From Clostridiales bacterium (GTDB lineage Bacteria > Bacillota > Sulfobacillia > RBS10-35), in assembly GCA_018729555.1 (NCBI GenBank), contig JAHHQG010000025.1, positions 248,001-312,000 on the forward strand: DNA of 64,000 bases. The letters run 5' to 3'. The notes beneath the pieces are model-generated. The model was not told the origin of the DNA. It made no database searches and worked only from the letters and a program-made list of their open reading frames with translations. Made by a program: the position numbers and the translations under genes. Shown one piece after another: positions 17,480 through 26,319 of this stretch (within the stretch, counting starts at the first letter, position 1; each line of letters starts with the position of its first letter).

Positions 17480-18955
17480 TTGGGCAGCACGGGAGCCTTG
17501 GGACTTTTGGGCGTGGCGCTACTTTTAGGGGCCGGTGTGCTGGCCACCCGCGTGGCCGGCCGGATCGGTGTGCCTGCCCTCCCGCTCTTCCTGGGCCTGG
17601 GGGTTCTGGCAGGTCCCGAAGGCCTGGGGTGGGTCACCTTGGCGAAAGCCGGCAGCATCCAGGTGCTGGCGGTGACAGCGCTGGTCTTCATACTCTTTGA
17701 AGGCGGCCTTCGCACCCAGCCGAAAGAATTCCGCCAGGTGGTGTGGCCGGCCTTGTCCCTGGCCACGGTGGGCGTCCTCATCACGGCCCTTCTGACGGCC
17801 CTCCTGGCCCGCTGGCTGATGGATATCCCCTGGCTGGTGGCCCTTCTCCTGGGAGCCATCCTGGGGTCCACCGACGCCGCCGCCATCTTCGCCGTGGTGG
17901 GCCCTTTGGTCTTGAAGCGCCGCGTCCAGCTCCTGGTGGAAGCCGAATCGGGCATCAACGACCCCATGGCCATCCTCCTCACCGTCTTTTTCCTAGCCCT
18001 TTACCAGGGAGAGACCAGCTCGTACGCCCACGCCCTCCTCTTCTTCGGGTGGCAGTTGGGAGGCGGCCTTCTGGTGGGCTTTCTCGCGGGCTTCCTCATG
18101 GTGAGGTTGCTTCGGCGGATGAAGCTGGAGGGGAGCGGCCTCTACCCCGTCCTCACCACGGCCGGGGCCCTGGGGACCTACGGCGCCGCCGACCTCCTGA
18201 AGGCCAGCGGCTTTCTGGCCGTCTACGTGCTGGGGGTCTATCTGGGAGGGCAGCGGCTCCCTTACCGGGGAACCATCGTCCGGTTTCAAGAGGCCGTCGC
18301 CTGGATGAGCCAGATCGTCCTCTTCACCATGCTGGGCCTCCTGGTATCGCCGAGCCATCTGGCGGCGGGGAGCGGCGATGCCCTTTTGATCGCCCTGGGC
18401 CAGATGTTTTTGCTGCGGCCGGTGGCCGTGGCCGTCTCCCTCCTGGGTATGGGCTTCACCATCAAAGAGATCATCTGGATCGGGTGGGCGGGTCTGCGGG
18501 GGGCGGTGCCCATCGTCCTTGCCACCTACCCCCTGGCGGCCGGGGTTCCCCATGCGGTCTTCATGTTCGATGTGGTCTTCTTGGTGGTGATTTTCTCCGC
18601 TCTTTTGCAGGGCACCACCCTTTCCTACCTTGGCAAAATTCTGGGTTTGGTGGTGGGGGAGAAACCACCGCCAACGGTATCCCTGGAATTTGTCTCCCTG
18701 GAAGAGGGAGAGCTGGACCTGGCGGAAGTGACCCTTTTCCCCGATTCGCCGGTGGTGGGAAAGCGTCTGGCGGATTGCGCCATTCCCGACACAGTCGCCG
18801 TGAGCGCCATCGTGCGGCAGGGACGGGTTATCCCGCCCCGCGGAGGCACCCGCCTGCAGGCGGGGGATCATCTCTACCTCTGGATTCCCAAAGATCAGGA
18901 AGACGACTTTCTCCAGCGGTTCTACCCCCCTGCCGATGCCGACCCTGCCCCGTAG
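17480..18955 (+). CDS. K+/H+ antiporter, NhaP2/CPA1 type with C-terminal TrkA-C (RCK_C) domain
   Basis: 491 residues. About 12 membrane segments (residues 1-390) carry CPA1 features: FEGGLRTQPKEF, GAILGSTDAAAIFAVV and the conserved VEAESGINDPMAI with its Asp. Residues about 405-480 form a soluble RCK_C domain (SPVVGKRLADCAIPD...GDHLYLWIP). Such proteins export K+ (or Na+) in exchange for protons, and relatives are regulated by ligands on RCK_C, in some Bacillota by c-di-AMP. Start TTG 17480 has only a weak AAGGGACG upstream. A role in K+ balance would match the riboswitch-controlled osmolyte importer. Confidence 0.88.
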   Translation: MGSTGALGLLGVALLLGAGVLATRVAGRIGVPALPLFLGLGVLAGPEGLGWVTLAKAGSIQVLAVTALVFILFEGGLRTQPKEFRQVVWPALSLATVGVLITALLTALLARWLMDIPWLVALLLGAILGSTDAAAIFAVVGPLVLKRRVQLLVEAESGINDPMAILLTVFFLALYQGETSSYAHALLFFGWQLGGGLLVGFLAGFLMVRLLRRMKLEGSGLYPVLTTAGALGTYGAADLLKASGFLAVYVLGVYLGGQRLPYRGTIVRFQEAVAWMSQIVLFTMLGLLVSPSHLAAGSGDALLIALGQMFLLRPVAVAVSLLGMGFTIKEIIWIGWAGLRGAVPIVLATYPLAAGVPHAVFMFDVVFLVVIFSALLQGTTLSYLGKILGLVVGEKPPPTVSLEFVSLEEGELDLAEVTLFPDSPVVGKRLADCAIPDTVAVSAIVRQGRVIPPRGGTRLQAGDHLYLWIPKDQEDDFLQRFYPPADADPAP

Positions 18956-19003
18956 GGTTTCAGGAAACGATATCCTATGCCTTAGGGAAGGGAGTGGTCA
19001 TCG

Positions 19004-19798
19004 GTGGCAAGGCAGGACGGGAGGGTAGCCCTGGTCCTGGGGGCCAGCGCAGGGCTGGGCCGGGCGGTGGCGGAGAAGCTCGCCCTTGAGGGCGCCCGGG
19101 TGGCCATGGGGAGCCGCACTATGGAGCGGGTGCGGGAGGCGGCCCGGGCCATCGAAGGGAAAGGGGGAACGGTCCTCCCCCTGCAGGCGGACGTCAGCCG
19201 GGGGGAAGATATCCAGAAGGCGGTAGAGGCGGCGGTGGGGCAGTGGGGCCGGCTGGACATCCTCTTTTTCAATTCGGGAGGGCCCCGACCCGGTAACTTC
19301 TTCGACCTCTCCGAGGAGGACTGGCGGCAGGGGGAAGATCTCACCCTCATGGGCTTTGTCCGCTCGGTGCGGGCGGCCTATCCCCACCTCAAGAAGGCTG
19401 CCACGCCTGAAGTGCCGGCCCACATCGGGGTGATCGTCTCCTCTTCCGTGAAAGAAGGCATCGACCACCTGACCCTCTCCAACGTCTACCGGCCGGCTAT
19501 CGCCGCCCTGGTCAAGGAGCTGGCCCGCACCTTAGGGCCCGAGCACATCCTGGTGAACGCCTTTGCGCCGGGGCGCTTCGCCACCCAGCGGGTGGAAGAG
19601 CTGGACAAGGAGACGGCCCGGCGGAGGGGGATCTCCGTAGAGGAGGCCCGCCAGGTGTCGGTGAGCCGCATCCCCCTGGGGCGCTATGGCGACCCTTCGG
19701 AGCTGGCGCGGGTGGCGGCCTTTTTCCTCTCCCCGGATAACACCTATGTGACGGGCCAGACCATCTTCGTGGACGGCGGCTTGGTGCGGGCCCTTTAA
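19004..19798 (+). CDS. SDR-family oxidoreductase without canonical YxxxK
   Basis: 264 residues, classical SDR length. The dinucleotide site ALVLGASAGLGRAVAEKL (TGxxxGxG type) is clear, and the C-terminus ends DPSELARVAAFFLSPDN...GQTIFVDGG as in FabG-like reductases. In the active-site region the expected YxxxK appears as SNVYRPAIAAL, so Lys is missing; a subgroup of FabG-like SDRs with SN-x2-R at this place is known. Substrate unknown. GTG 19004 with AAGGGAG upstream. It precedes an FAD reductase gene by 44 bases. Confidence 0.85.
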   Translation: MARQDGRVALVLGASAGLGRAVAEKLALEGARVAMGSRTMERVREAARAIEGKGGTVLPLQADVSRGEDIQKAVEAAVGQWGRLDILFFNSGGPRPGNFFDLSEEDWRQGEDLTLMGFVRSVRAAYPHLKKAATPEVPAHIGVIVSSSVKEGIDHLTLSNVYRPAIAALVKELARTLGPEHILVNAFAPGRFATQRVEELDKETARRRGISVEEARQVSVSRIPLGRYGDPSELARVAAFFLSPDNTYVTGQTIFVDGGLVRAL

Positions 19799-19842
19799 CG
19801 GAGAAAAAGGGAAACTAAGGGACAAACGCGAGGAGGGACAAG

Positions 19843-21033
19843 GTGAAACGCTATCGCTACGCCATTGTCGGCGGAGGCCTTGCGGGGGATGGGGCCGTGC
19901 AGGGGATCCGGGAGGTGGATCGGGAGGGATCCATCGCCCTTCTTTCGGAAGAGCGCTTCCCTCCCTACAAGCGGCCCCACCTTTCCAAGGCCCTCTGGAA
20001 GGGCGGGCCCTTAGAGCGCACCTTCACCCGCCACGGCTACCGGGACCTGGGGGTGGAGGAGTTCTACGGCGTCCGGGTGGAAGCCATCCTTCCCGAGGAA
20101 AAGAAGATCCAGCTTTCCACCGGCGAAGAGCTGAGCTATGAAAAGCTCCTCCTGGCCACGGGCGGGGAGCCCCGCCGTCTGGACATCCTTCCCCAGGGCA
20201 TCCCTTACCGGACCCTCAGCGACTACCTCTACACCCGAAGCCTCTTCGACCCCAAGTTTTCCGGGAAGGGAGAGGGCCAAGCCGTGGTCCTGGGCGCCGG
20301 CTTCATCGGGGCCGAGATGGCGGCAGCCCTCACCATGATCGGGGTCAAGGTCACCATGATCTTCCCCGAAACGGGTATCATGGAGCGGGTCTTTCCCCCG
20401 GAACTGAGCCGCTTCCTGGTGGACTACTACCGGGAAAAGGGCGTCACCGTCCTTGCGGAGGACACGGTGAAGGAAGCCCACAGCCACGGAGACCATCTCC
20501 ACGTGCGGACGGCCCGGGGCGAAGAAGCCCAGGGGCAGGCCGCCATCCTGGGCCTGGGGATCCGGCCTCGGGTGGAGCTGGGGGAGAAGGCGGGGCTCAA
20601 GGTGGAGGACGGCCTGGTGGTGGATGAATACCTCCGGACCTCCCATCCCGACATCTACGCCGCCGGCGACGTGGCCTTCTACCCCGATCCCCAGGGGAAG
20701 GGCCGTTTACGGGTGGAGCATGAAGACAACGCCAAGCGCCAGGGAAAGCTGGCAGGGCGCAACATGGCTGGGGCGGGGGAACCTTACCGGGCGCTTCCCT
20801 TCTTCTACTCCGACCTCTTCGACCTGGGCTTTGAGGCCGTCGGCCACATCGATCCCCGGGGACCCTTTGAAGCGGAATGGCAGGATGGCTACCGCAAGGG
20901 GGTCATCTATTACCACGATGGGGAAGGGACCCTCAAGGGGGTTCTCCTCTGGAACGTCTGGGATGCGGTAGAGAAGGCGGAGAGGCTTATCCGGTCGGGG
21001 GAAAAGAAAACCTCCTGGAAGGGGAGCATCTAA
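19843..21033 (+). CDS. FAD-dependent pyridine nucleotide-disulphide oxidoreductase family (ferredoxin/rubredoxin reductase-like)
   Basis: 396 residues. FAD-binding AIVGGGLAGDGAVQGIRE at the N-terminus (GxGxxG-like), NAD-binding VVLGAGFIGAEMAAAL near residue 150, and the second FAD motif HPDIYAAGDVAFYP near residue 270. No redox-active CxxxxC pair is seen, so it resembles the AIF/ferredoxin reductase branch, which moves electrons from NAD(P)H to a protein or quinone acceptor. GTG start with GAGGAGGG upstream. The next gene begins directly after its stop. Confidence 0.88.
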   Translation: MKRYRYAIVGGGLAGDGAVQGIREVDREGSIALLSEERFPPYKRPHLSKALWKGGPLERTFTRHGYRDLGVEEFYGVRVEAILPEEKKIQLSTGEELSYEKLLLATGGEPRRLDILPQGIPYRTLSDYLYTRSLFDPKFSGKGEGQAVVLGAGFIGAEMAAALTMIGVKVTMIFPETGIMERVFPPELSRFLVDYYREKGVTVLAEDTVKEAHSHGDHLHVRTARGEEAQGQAAILGLGIRPRVELGEKAGLKVEDGLVVDEYLRTSHPDIYAAGDVAFYPDPQGKGRLRVEHEDNAKRQGKLAGRNMAGAGEPYRALPFFYSDLFDLGFEAVGHIDPRGPFEAEWQDGYRKGVIYYHDGEGTLKGVLLWNVWDAVEKAERLIRSGEKKTSWKGSI

Positions 21034-22623
21034 GTGAACCTGGTGGTGGCGGCGGTCCAGATGGAGCCCCAAAAAGGGCGCGTCCGGGAGAACCTGGAGC
21101 GCCTTTTGGCCCTCACCGATCAGGCGGTGGAGCGGGGTGCCCGCCTGGTGGTGTGGCCGGAGATGGCCACCACCGGGTATATCTTCTCCGGCCCTGAAGA
21201 AGTGGAACCTCTGGCGGAAGATGCCCGGGGAGAAACCTTTGAGGCCATCAGCGCCTATTGCCGCAAGCGAAACGTCTGCATCTGCTACGGCTTTGCCGAG
21301 AAAGATCCCGAGACGGGCCTCCTCTACAACAGCGCCAGCCTGGTGGATGATAAAGGAGAGCTCAAGGCCCTTTACCGCAAGACCCACCTTTGGGGGGAGG
21401 ATGTCCGCTGGGCGACGCCGGGGACGGCCTGGCAGGTGGTGGATCTCCCTTTCGGGAAGGTGGGCATCCTGATCTGCCGGGATGCCGATTTTCCCGAGCC
21501 GGCCCGCATTTTGCGGCAGCTGGGAGCCGAGATCATCCTCCACCCCGTCAACTGGCTGAGCCCTGCCCCCAGCCCCACCTGGCGCACCCGAGCCCTGGAG
21601 AACGGAGTGGCGTGGGTGGCGGCCAACCGGTGGGGCGAAGAAGATGGGGTGGCCTTTTCGGGAGGCACCTCCATCCTGAGCCCCGAAGGGGAGATCCTGG
21701 ACGTCCTTTCCCGGGGCGACGGGGTGGTGGTGGCCTCGGTGCCCCTGAGGGAGGGGGAGGAACCCTCCCTCCCCCGGGCCTTCGCCCGCCGCCTCCTCCT
21801 CAACCCCCAGCTCTACCCCTCGAAAAAAGAGGACTATCCGCCCGGAAAGGTGGCGGTGGTCCAGCGGGGGGTGGCGCCCGGGGAACCGGTGTCCATGAAG
21901 GCAAGCCTGGAAGAAGGCCTGAAGAACCTTTCGGGGGGAGAGGTGCCTCAGGTGGTGGTCCTTCCCCAGTGGGTGGCGGCCCGGGACGTCCGGGGACCCA
22001 GAGATCTGGCCTCCTGGGCGGAGCCCCTGCCGGGTCCGGGGAGCGACTGGCTCCTCCAATGGGCCAGGCGCCTCAACACCTATGTCATCACCACCCTTTT
22101 GGAGTGGGCGGAAGGGGACCTCTACCTCACCACGGTGGCCATGGGGCCTGAAGGCCTCCTTCACCAGCAGCGGGCTCTGGTGCTGCCCCCCGAAGCCCGC
22201 CCTTGGGCCCAGGCGGGGGAGGGCTACCGCCTCTGGGATTCCCCCTGGGGAAAGGCCGTCCTCCTCACCCTTCACGAGCTCCGGGATCCCGAGCCCCTTC
22301 GGCTGGCCGCCATCCAGGGGGCACGCCTGGCTTTCGTCTCGGGGGATGGGGAAGGGATCCCCACCTGGCTCTTGCGGGCGAGGGCCATGGAAAACCAGAT
22401 GCTCTTGGCGGTGGCCAACCGGGAACCGGGGGGAGGCTCCTTTATCTACGGGGATCGCCGGGCGGAAGAAGGGGGAGCCCCCCTTTCCCGGGCGGGGGAG
22501 TGGACCTACGCCCTTCCGGGGTTTGCGCCCTGGCTGGATGACAAGAGCCTGTTGCGGCAGCGGCAGGTGGCCCTCTACACCCCCCTTCTAGGGAGGAAGA
22601 AGGCCGAAGCCAACCCCCGATAA
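21034..22623 (+). CDS. Tandem nitrilase-superfamily protein, second domain apparently inactive
   Basis: 529 residues, about twice a normal nitrilase-fold amidase. The first domain (about 1-240) has the full triad in context: Glu43 in VVWPEMATTGY, Lys116 in LYRKTHLWG, Cys148 in ILICRDADFPEPAR. It should hydrolyse an amide or nitrile with ammonia release. The second domain (about 271-520) begins again with KVAVVQRG and follows the same outline, but the nucleophile region reads VLLTLHELRDPEPLRLAA with no Cys. The GTG start abuts the upstream stop, so it belongs with the FAD reductase gene. Confidence 0.85.
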   Translation: MNLVVAAVQMEPQKGRVRENLERLLALTDQAVERGARLVVWPEMATTGYIFSGPEEVEPLAEDARGETFEAISAYCRKRNVCICYGFAEKDPETGLLYNSASLVDDKGELKALYRKTHLWGEDVRWATPGTAWQVVDLPFGKVGILICRDADFPEPARILRQLGAEIILHPVNWLSPAPSPTWRTRALENGVAWVAANRWGEEDGVAFSGGTSILSPEGEILDVLSRGDGVVVASVPLREGEEPSLPRAFARRLLLNPQLYPSKKEDYPPGKVAVVQRGVAPGEPVSMKASLEEGLKNLSGGEVPQVVVLPQWVAARDVRGPRDLASWAEPLPGPGSDWLLQWARRLNTYVITTLLEWAEGDLYLTTVAMGPEGLLHQQRALVLPPEARPWAQAGEGYRLWDSPWGKAVLLTLHELRDPEPLRLAAIQGARLAFVSGDGEGIPTWLLRARAMENQMLLAVANREPGGGSFIYGDRRAEEGGAPLSRAGEWTYALPGFAPWLDDKSLLRQRQVALYTPLLGRKKAEANPR

Positions 22624-22660
22624 TCGGGTGGTACACTGATAAGAAGGCAGGAGGCCCGCC

Positions 22661-22912
22661 GTGCAGCTGGTGAACATCGGGTTCGGGAACCTGGTGGCGG
22701 CCGACCGGGTGGTGGCCATCGTCAGCCCGGAATCGGCGCCCATCAAACGGCTGGTGAGCGAAGCCCGGGATGAGGGCCGCCTCATCGATGCCACCTATGG
22801 CCGAAGGACGCGGGCCGTCCTCATCACCGACGTGGGGTATGTGATCCTGGCAGCGGTGCAGCCGGAGACGGTGGCCCAGCGGATGAAAGGGTCCGAAGCG
22901 CGGGAGGTGTGA
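22661..22912 (+). CDS. remA: RemA/YlzA-like extracellular matrix regulatory protein (DUF370)
   Basis: 83 residues, full length for the family. The conserved start [23 protein letters not shown] and the block [15 protein letters not shown] are hallmarks. In Bacillus, RemA is a DNA-binding regulator of matrix genes. GTG 22661 follows GGCAGGAGG. The family usually sits directly before gmk and rpoZ; here rpoZ follows 6 bases later and gmk is absent. Confidence 0.93.
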   Translation: MQLVNIGFGNLVAADRVVAIVSPESAPIKRLVSEARDEGRLIDATYGRRTRAVLITDVGYVILAAVQPETVAQRMKGSEAREV

Positions 22913-22918
22913 TGGTCC

Positions 22919-23137
22919 TTGGACGATAAGCCGACCTTGGAAGAGCTGCAGGAAAAGGTGCCGAGCAAGTACACTTTGGTGATCCTGGCGGCCAAACGGG
23001 CGCGGGAGATCACCGACGGTTCCCGCATCATGGCAGGGAGCATCCACGACAAACCGGTGATCGCCGCCCTGAAGGAGATCGCCGCCGGGAAGATCCATTG
23101 GCAACCGGCGCCGGCGAAGAAGAAAGAGGAGAAGTAA
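22919..23137 (+). CDS. rpoZ: RNA polymerase omega subunit
   Basis: 72 residues, usual for Bacillota omega. It contains VPSKYTLVILAAKRAREI, the conserved helix, and ends with a Lys-rich tail. Omega helps assemble and stabilise RNA polymerase. TTG 22919 is the start, with GGGAGG 11 bases upstream inside the remA end. The coaBC TTG follows immediately after the stop. Confidence 0.93.
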   Translation: MDDKPTLEELQEKVPSKYTLVILAAKRAREITDGSRIMAGSIHDKPVIAALKEIAAGKIHWQPAPAKKKEEK

Positions 23138-24343
23138 TTGGCGCGCCTGGTGCTGGGGGTGGGAGGCGGCATCGCGGCCTTCAAGAGCGCCCAGCTGGCC
23201 AGCCTCTTGCGGAAGAGGGGCCACCGGGTGCGGGTGATCCTCACCCCGGCGGCCGCCCGGTTCGTCACGCCCCTCACCTTTGAAAGCCTGACGGGGGAGC
23301 CCGTCTACCACGACCTCTGGAATCCCCCCCGCTACGGGGACCCCGATGAGGCCCTGGGCGAAGCCCACATCCACCTTTCGCGGTGGGCCGAAGGGGCGCT
23401 GGTGGCCCCGGCGACGGCGGATCTTTTGGGCCAGCTGGCCTCGGGCCAGGCCCGGGATGGTCTCACCGCCTTCCTTTTGGCCTTCGGGGGGCCGGTGTTC
23501 CTGGCCCCCGCCATGCACCACCGCATGTGGCTCCATCCGGCGGTCCAAGAGGGGGTGGAGCGGCTGAAGCGGTGGGGGTACCGCATCTTCGGCCCGGTGA
23601 AGGGCCCCTTGGCGTCGGGGGAGGAGGGCCTGGGGCGGATGCTGGAGCCGGCGGAGCTGGCGGATCTTTTCGAAGACCATCTCCACGGGCGGGACATGGA
23701 GGGAAAGCGAGTTCTGGTGACGGCGGGGCCCACCCAAGAGCCCCTGGATGCCGTCCGCCACATCAGCAACCCTTCCTCGGGGAAGATGGGTTATGCCCTG
23801 GCCCAGGCCGCCTTCGGCCGCGGCGCCGAGGTGATCCTGGTCTCGGGGCCCACCTCCCTCCCCGATCCCTACGGCGTGGAGGTGATCCGGGTCCGGCGGG
23901 CGGTGGAGATGTACGAGGAAGTGGCCCGCCGGTTCCCGGAGGTGGACATCTTGGTGGCGGCGGCGGCCGTGGCGGACCACCGGCCGAAAGGGATGCAGGC
24001 GGGAAAGATCCGCAAGGAAGATCTCCCCTTCCAGGTGGAGCTGGAGCCCAACCCGGACATCCTCAAGGAGATGGGCCTTCGGAAGAAGCCCGGCCAGGTT
24101 CTGGTGGGGTTTGCGGCGGAGTGGGGGATGGATGAGGCGTCGGCCCGGCGAAAGCTCCGGGAAAAGCACCTGGACTTGGTGGTCCTGAACGACGTGTCTC
24201 GGCCGGGAGAAGGGTTCGAGGCCGATACCAACCGGGCCCTTTTGGTGGCGGAAGAGGGCAAAGAAGAGCTTCCCCTTTTGTCCAAGAGGGAGCTGGCCCA
24301 CCGCATCCTCGACGCGGTGGCGAGGCGCCTTTCACGGGGGTGA
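23138..24343 (+). CDS. coaBC: Bifunctional phosphopantothenoylcysteine decarboxylase / phosphopantothenate-cysteine ligase
   Basis: 401 residues with both domains. CoaC part (about 1-180): flavoprotein start VLGVGGGIAAFKS, VAPATADLLGQLASG, and PAMHHRMW, the form of the PAMNxxMW motif common in Gram-positives. CoaB part (about 188-401): VLVTAGPTQEPLDAVRHISN, SSGKMG, AAAVADHRP and KIRK. The enzyme makes 4'-phosphopantetheine, two steps after PanK in CoA synthesis. CoaX, PanB and PanC are encoded near 55-58 kb. TTG start directly after the rpoZ stop. Confidence 0.95.
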   Translation: MARLVLGVGGGIAAFKSAQLASLLRKRGHRVRVILTPAAARFVTPLTFESLTGEPVYHDLWNPPRYGDPDEALGEAHIHLSRWAEGALVAPATADLLGQLASGQARDGLTAFLLAFGGPVFLAPAMHHRMWLHPAVQEGVERLKRWGYRIFGPVKGPLASGEEGLGRMLEPAELADLFEDHLHGRDMEGKRVLVTAGPTQEPLDAVRHISNPSSGKMGYALAQAAFGRGAEVILVSGPTSLPDPYGVEVIRVRRAVEMYEEVARRFPEVDILVAAAAVADHRPKGMQAGKIRKEDLPFQVELEPNPDILKEMGLRKKPGQVLVGFAAEWGMDEASARRKLREKHLDLVVLNDVSRPGEGFEADTNRALLVAEEGKEELPLLSKRELAHRILDAVARRLSRG

Positions 24344-26319
24344 GGGACGTGGGGGACGTAAAGGAAGGTCAGCTTCTTTGGGAGCCGGATGAAAGGCGAA
24401 AGAAGGGGTCTCGCCTCGCCCACTACATGGATTGGCTGAAGAAGGAAAAGGGTCTCTCCTTCGGTCATTACCATGACCTTTGGTCCTGGTCGGTGGAAGA
24501 GCTGGAGGCCTTTTGGGAGAGCATCTGGGATTATTTCGGGGTACAGGGGGAAAAGGGGCCGGGACCTTATCTCGCCTCCCGGAGGATGCCCGGGGCCCGC
24601 TGGTTTCCCGGCGCCCTTTTGAACTATGCTCGGGAGGCCCTCTGCCGGGGCCGGGATGACGACCCGGCCCTTTTGTACAAGAGCGAAACCCAGCCCCTCA
24701 CCGCCATCACCTACGGCCGGCTGAAGGAGGAGGTGGCGGCCTTCCGCAAGGGCCTGGAGGAGCTGGGGGTGACGGCGGGGGATCGGGTGGCGGCCTACCT
24801 TCCCAACCGGCCGGAAGCGGTGGTGGGCCTTTTGGCAGCGGCATCCCTGGGGGCCGTCTGGTCCAGCTGTTCCCCCGATTTCGGGACGAAAAGCGTCCTC
24901 GACCGCTTCGGGCAGATCGAGCCCAAAGTCCTCCTGGCGGTGGAGGCCTACACCTATAACGGCCGCCTTCACGATCGCCGGGAGGTGGTGAAGCAGCTGA
25001 AGGAGGCCCTCCCGTCCCTGGAAGCCCTCATCATCGTGGGGGACGAGACCCTTTCGGGGGAGAAGATCTTCAGCTTCGAAGAGATCCTTTCCCGGGGCAG
25101 GGGGGCGGACCTCACCTTCTACCCTGCGGAATTCTCCCATCCCCTCTGGATCCTCTACAGCTCCGGGACTACCGGGCTCCCCAAGCCCATCGTCCAGGGG
25201 CACGGGGGGATCGTCCTGGAGCACCTGAAGGCCCTCGCGTTCCACAACGATGTGGGCCCGGGTCACCGCTTTTTCTGGTACACCACCACGGGTTGGATGA
25301 TGTGGAACTACTTGGTGGGGGCCCTTCTTTTGGGGGGCACCGCCATCCTCTACGACGGTTCCCCCGCCTACCCCCACCTGGGGGTGCTCTTTGAGCTGGC
25401 GCAGGAGACGAAGATGACCACCTTTGGCACCAGCGCCCCTTACCTCCACGGGCTCCTCAAAGAAGGGTACGAGCCCCGTCAGCGCTACGACCTTTCCGCC
25501 CTGAAGGCCCTGGGGTCTACGGGAGCGCCCCTTTCCCCTGAAGGGTTCGCCTACGTCTACGAGAAGATTTCCCCCGACATCTGGCTGGCTTCCATCAGCG
25601 GGGGGACCGATGTCTGCACCGCCTTTCTGGGAGGGTGCCCCCTTCTCCCCGTCTACCCGGGGGAGCTCCAGTGCCGGGCCCTGGGGGCGAAGGTGGAAGC
25701 CTTCGACGAAGAAGGAAAGCCGGTAGTGGAGGAAGTGGGGGAGCTGGTGCTGACGGAGCCCCTCCCCTCCATGCCCCTTTACTTCTGGAACGATCCCGAT
25801 GGCCAGCGCTACCGCGAGGCCTACTTCGAGACCTTCCCCGGCGTGTGGCGCCACGGGGACTGGGTGAAGATCACCCGGCGGGGGACGGCCATCATCTACG
25901 GCCGCTCCGACGCCACCATCAAGCGGCACGGGGTGCGCATGGGGACGGCGGAGTTCTACAGCGTGGTGGAGAGCCTCCCCTGGGTGGCCGATAGCCTTCT
26001 GGTGGACCTCTCGGCCGAAGAAGGGGAGGCGGCCCTCCTCCTTTTCCTCACCCTCCGGGAAGGGGAGGGCCTTACGCCGGAGCGGGAAGAAGAGCTCCGC
26101 CAGAAGCTCAGGAAAGAGCTGTCTCCCCGCCATGTGCCCGATCGGGTGATCGCCGCCCCCGGGGTCCCCCGGACCCTCAACGGCAAGAAGATGGAGGTGC
26201 CGGTGAAAAAGCTCTTCCTGGGGGTCCCCCTGGAAAAGGCCATCAACCTGGGATCGGTGCAAAACCCGGAGGTCCTGGCCTTTTACCAGGAGCTGGCCCG
26301 GTCATGGCAAAAGGCCTGA
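24340..26319 (+). CDS. Acetoacetate-CoA ligase (acetoacetyl-CoA synthetase), ANL superfamily
   Basis: 659 residues, length typical of AacS. The AMP-binding P-loop is WILYSSGTTGLPKPIVQGHGG; the N-terminal FPGALLNYARE and the segment TGWMMWNYLVGALLLGG are AacS/ACS features. The C-terminal catalytic Lys motif is TLNGKKMEVPVKKLFLG. It activates acetoacetate, or a related acid, to the CoA thioester. GTG 24340 overlaps the coaBC stop; GTG 24349 is an alternative with TGAGGG before it. It overlaps priA by 16 bases. Its place in a replication/CoA gene block is unusual. Confidence 0.9.
   Translation: MRDVGDVKEGQLLWEPDERRKKGSRLAHYMDWLKKEKGLSFGHYHDLWSWSVEELEAFWESIWDYFGVQGEKGPGPYLASRRMPGARWFPGALLNYAREALCRGRDDDPALLYKSETQPLTAITYGRLKEEVAAFRKGLEELGVTAGDRVAAYLPNRPEAVVGLLAAASLGAVWSSCSPDFGTKSVLDRFGQIEPKVLLAVEAYTYNGRLHDRREVVKQLKEALPSLEALIIVGDETLSGEKIFSFEEILSRGRGADLTFYPAEFSHPLWILYSSGTTGLPKPIVQGHGGIVLEHLKALAFHNDVGPGHRFFWYTTTGWMMWNYLVGALLLGGTAILYDGSPAYPHLGVLFELAQETKMTTFGTSAPYLHGLLKEGYEPRQRYDLSALKALGSTGAPLSPEGFAYVYEKISPDIWLASISGGTDVCTAFLGGCPLLPVYPGELQCRALGAKVEAFDEEGKPVVEEVGELVLTEPLPSMPLYFWNDPDGQRYREAYFETFPGVWRHGDWVKITRRGTAIIYGRSDATIKRHGVRMGTAEFYSVVESLPWVADSLLVDLSAEEGEAALLLFLTLREGEGLTPEREEELRQKLRKELSPRHVPDRVIAAPGVPRTLNGKKMEVPVKKLFLGVPLEKAINLGSVQNPEVLAFYQELARSWQKA

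Noticed and set aside
22442-26262. Very long open frames on the minus strand (up to about 800 codons) opposite the nitrilase, coaBC and ligase genes
   Set aside because: They mirror real genes in GC-rich DNA, have low-complexity His/Pro/Gly/Arg-rich products without domains, and lack RBS-supported starts.
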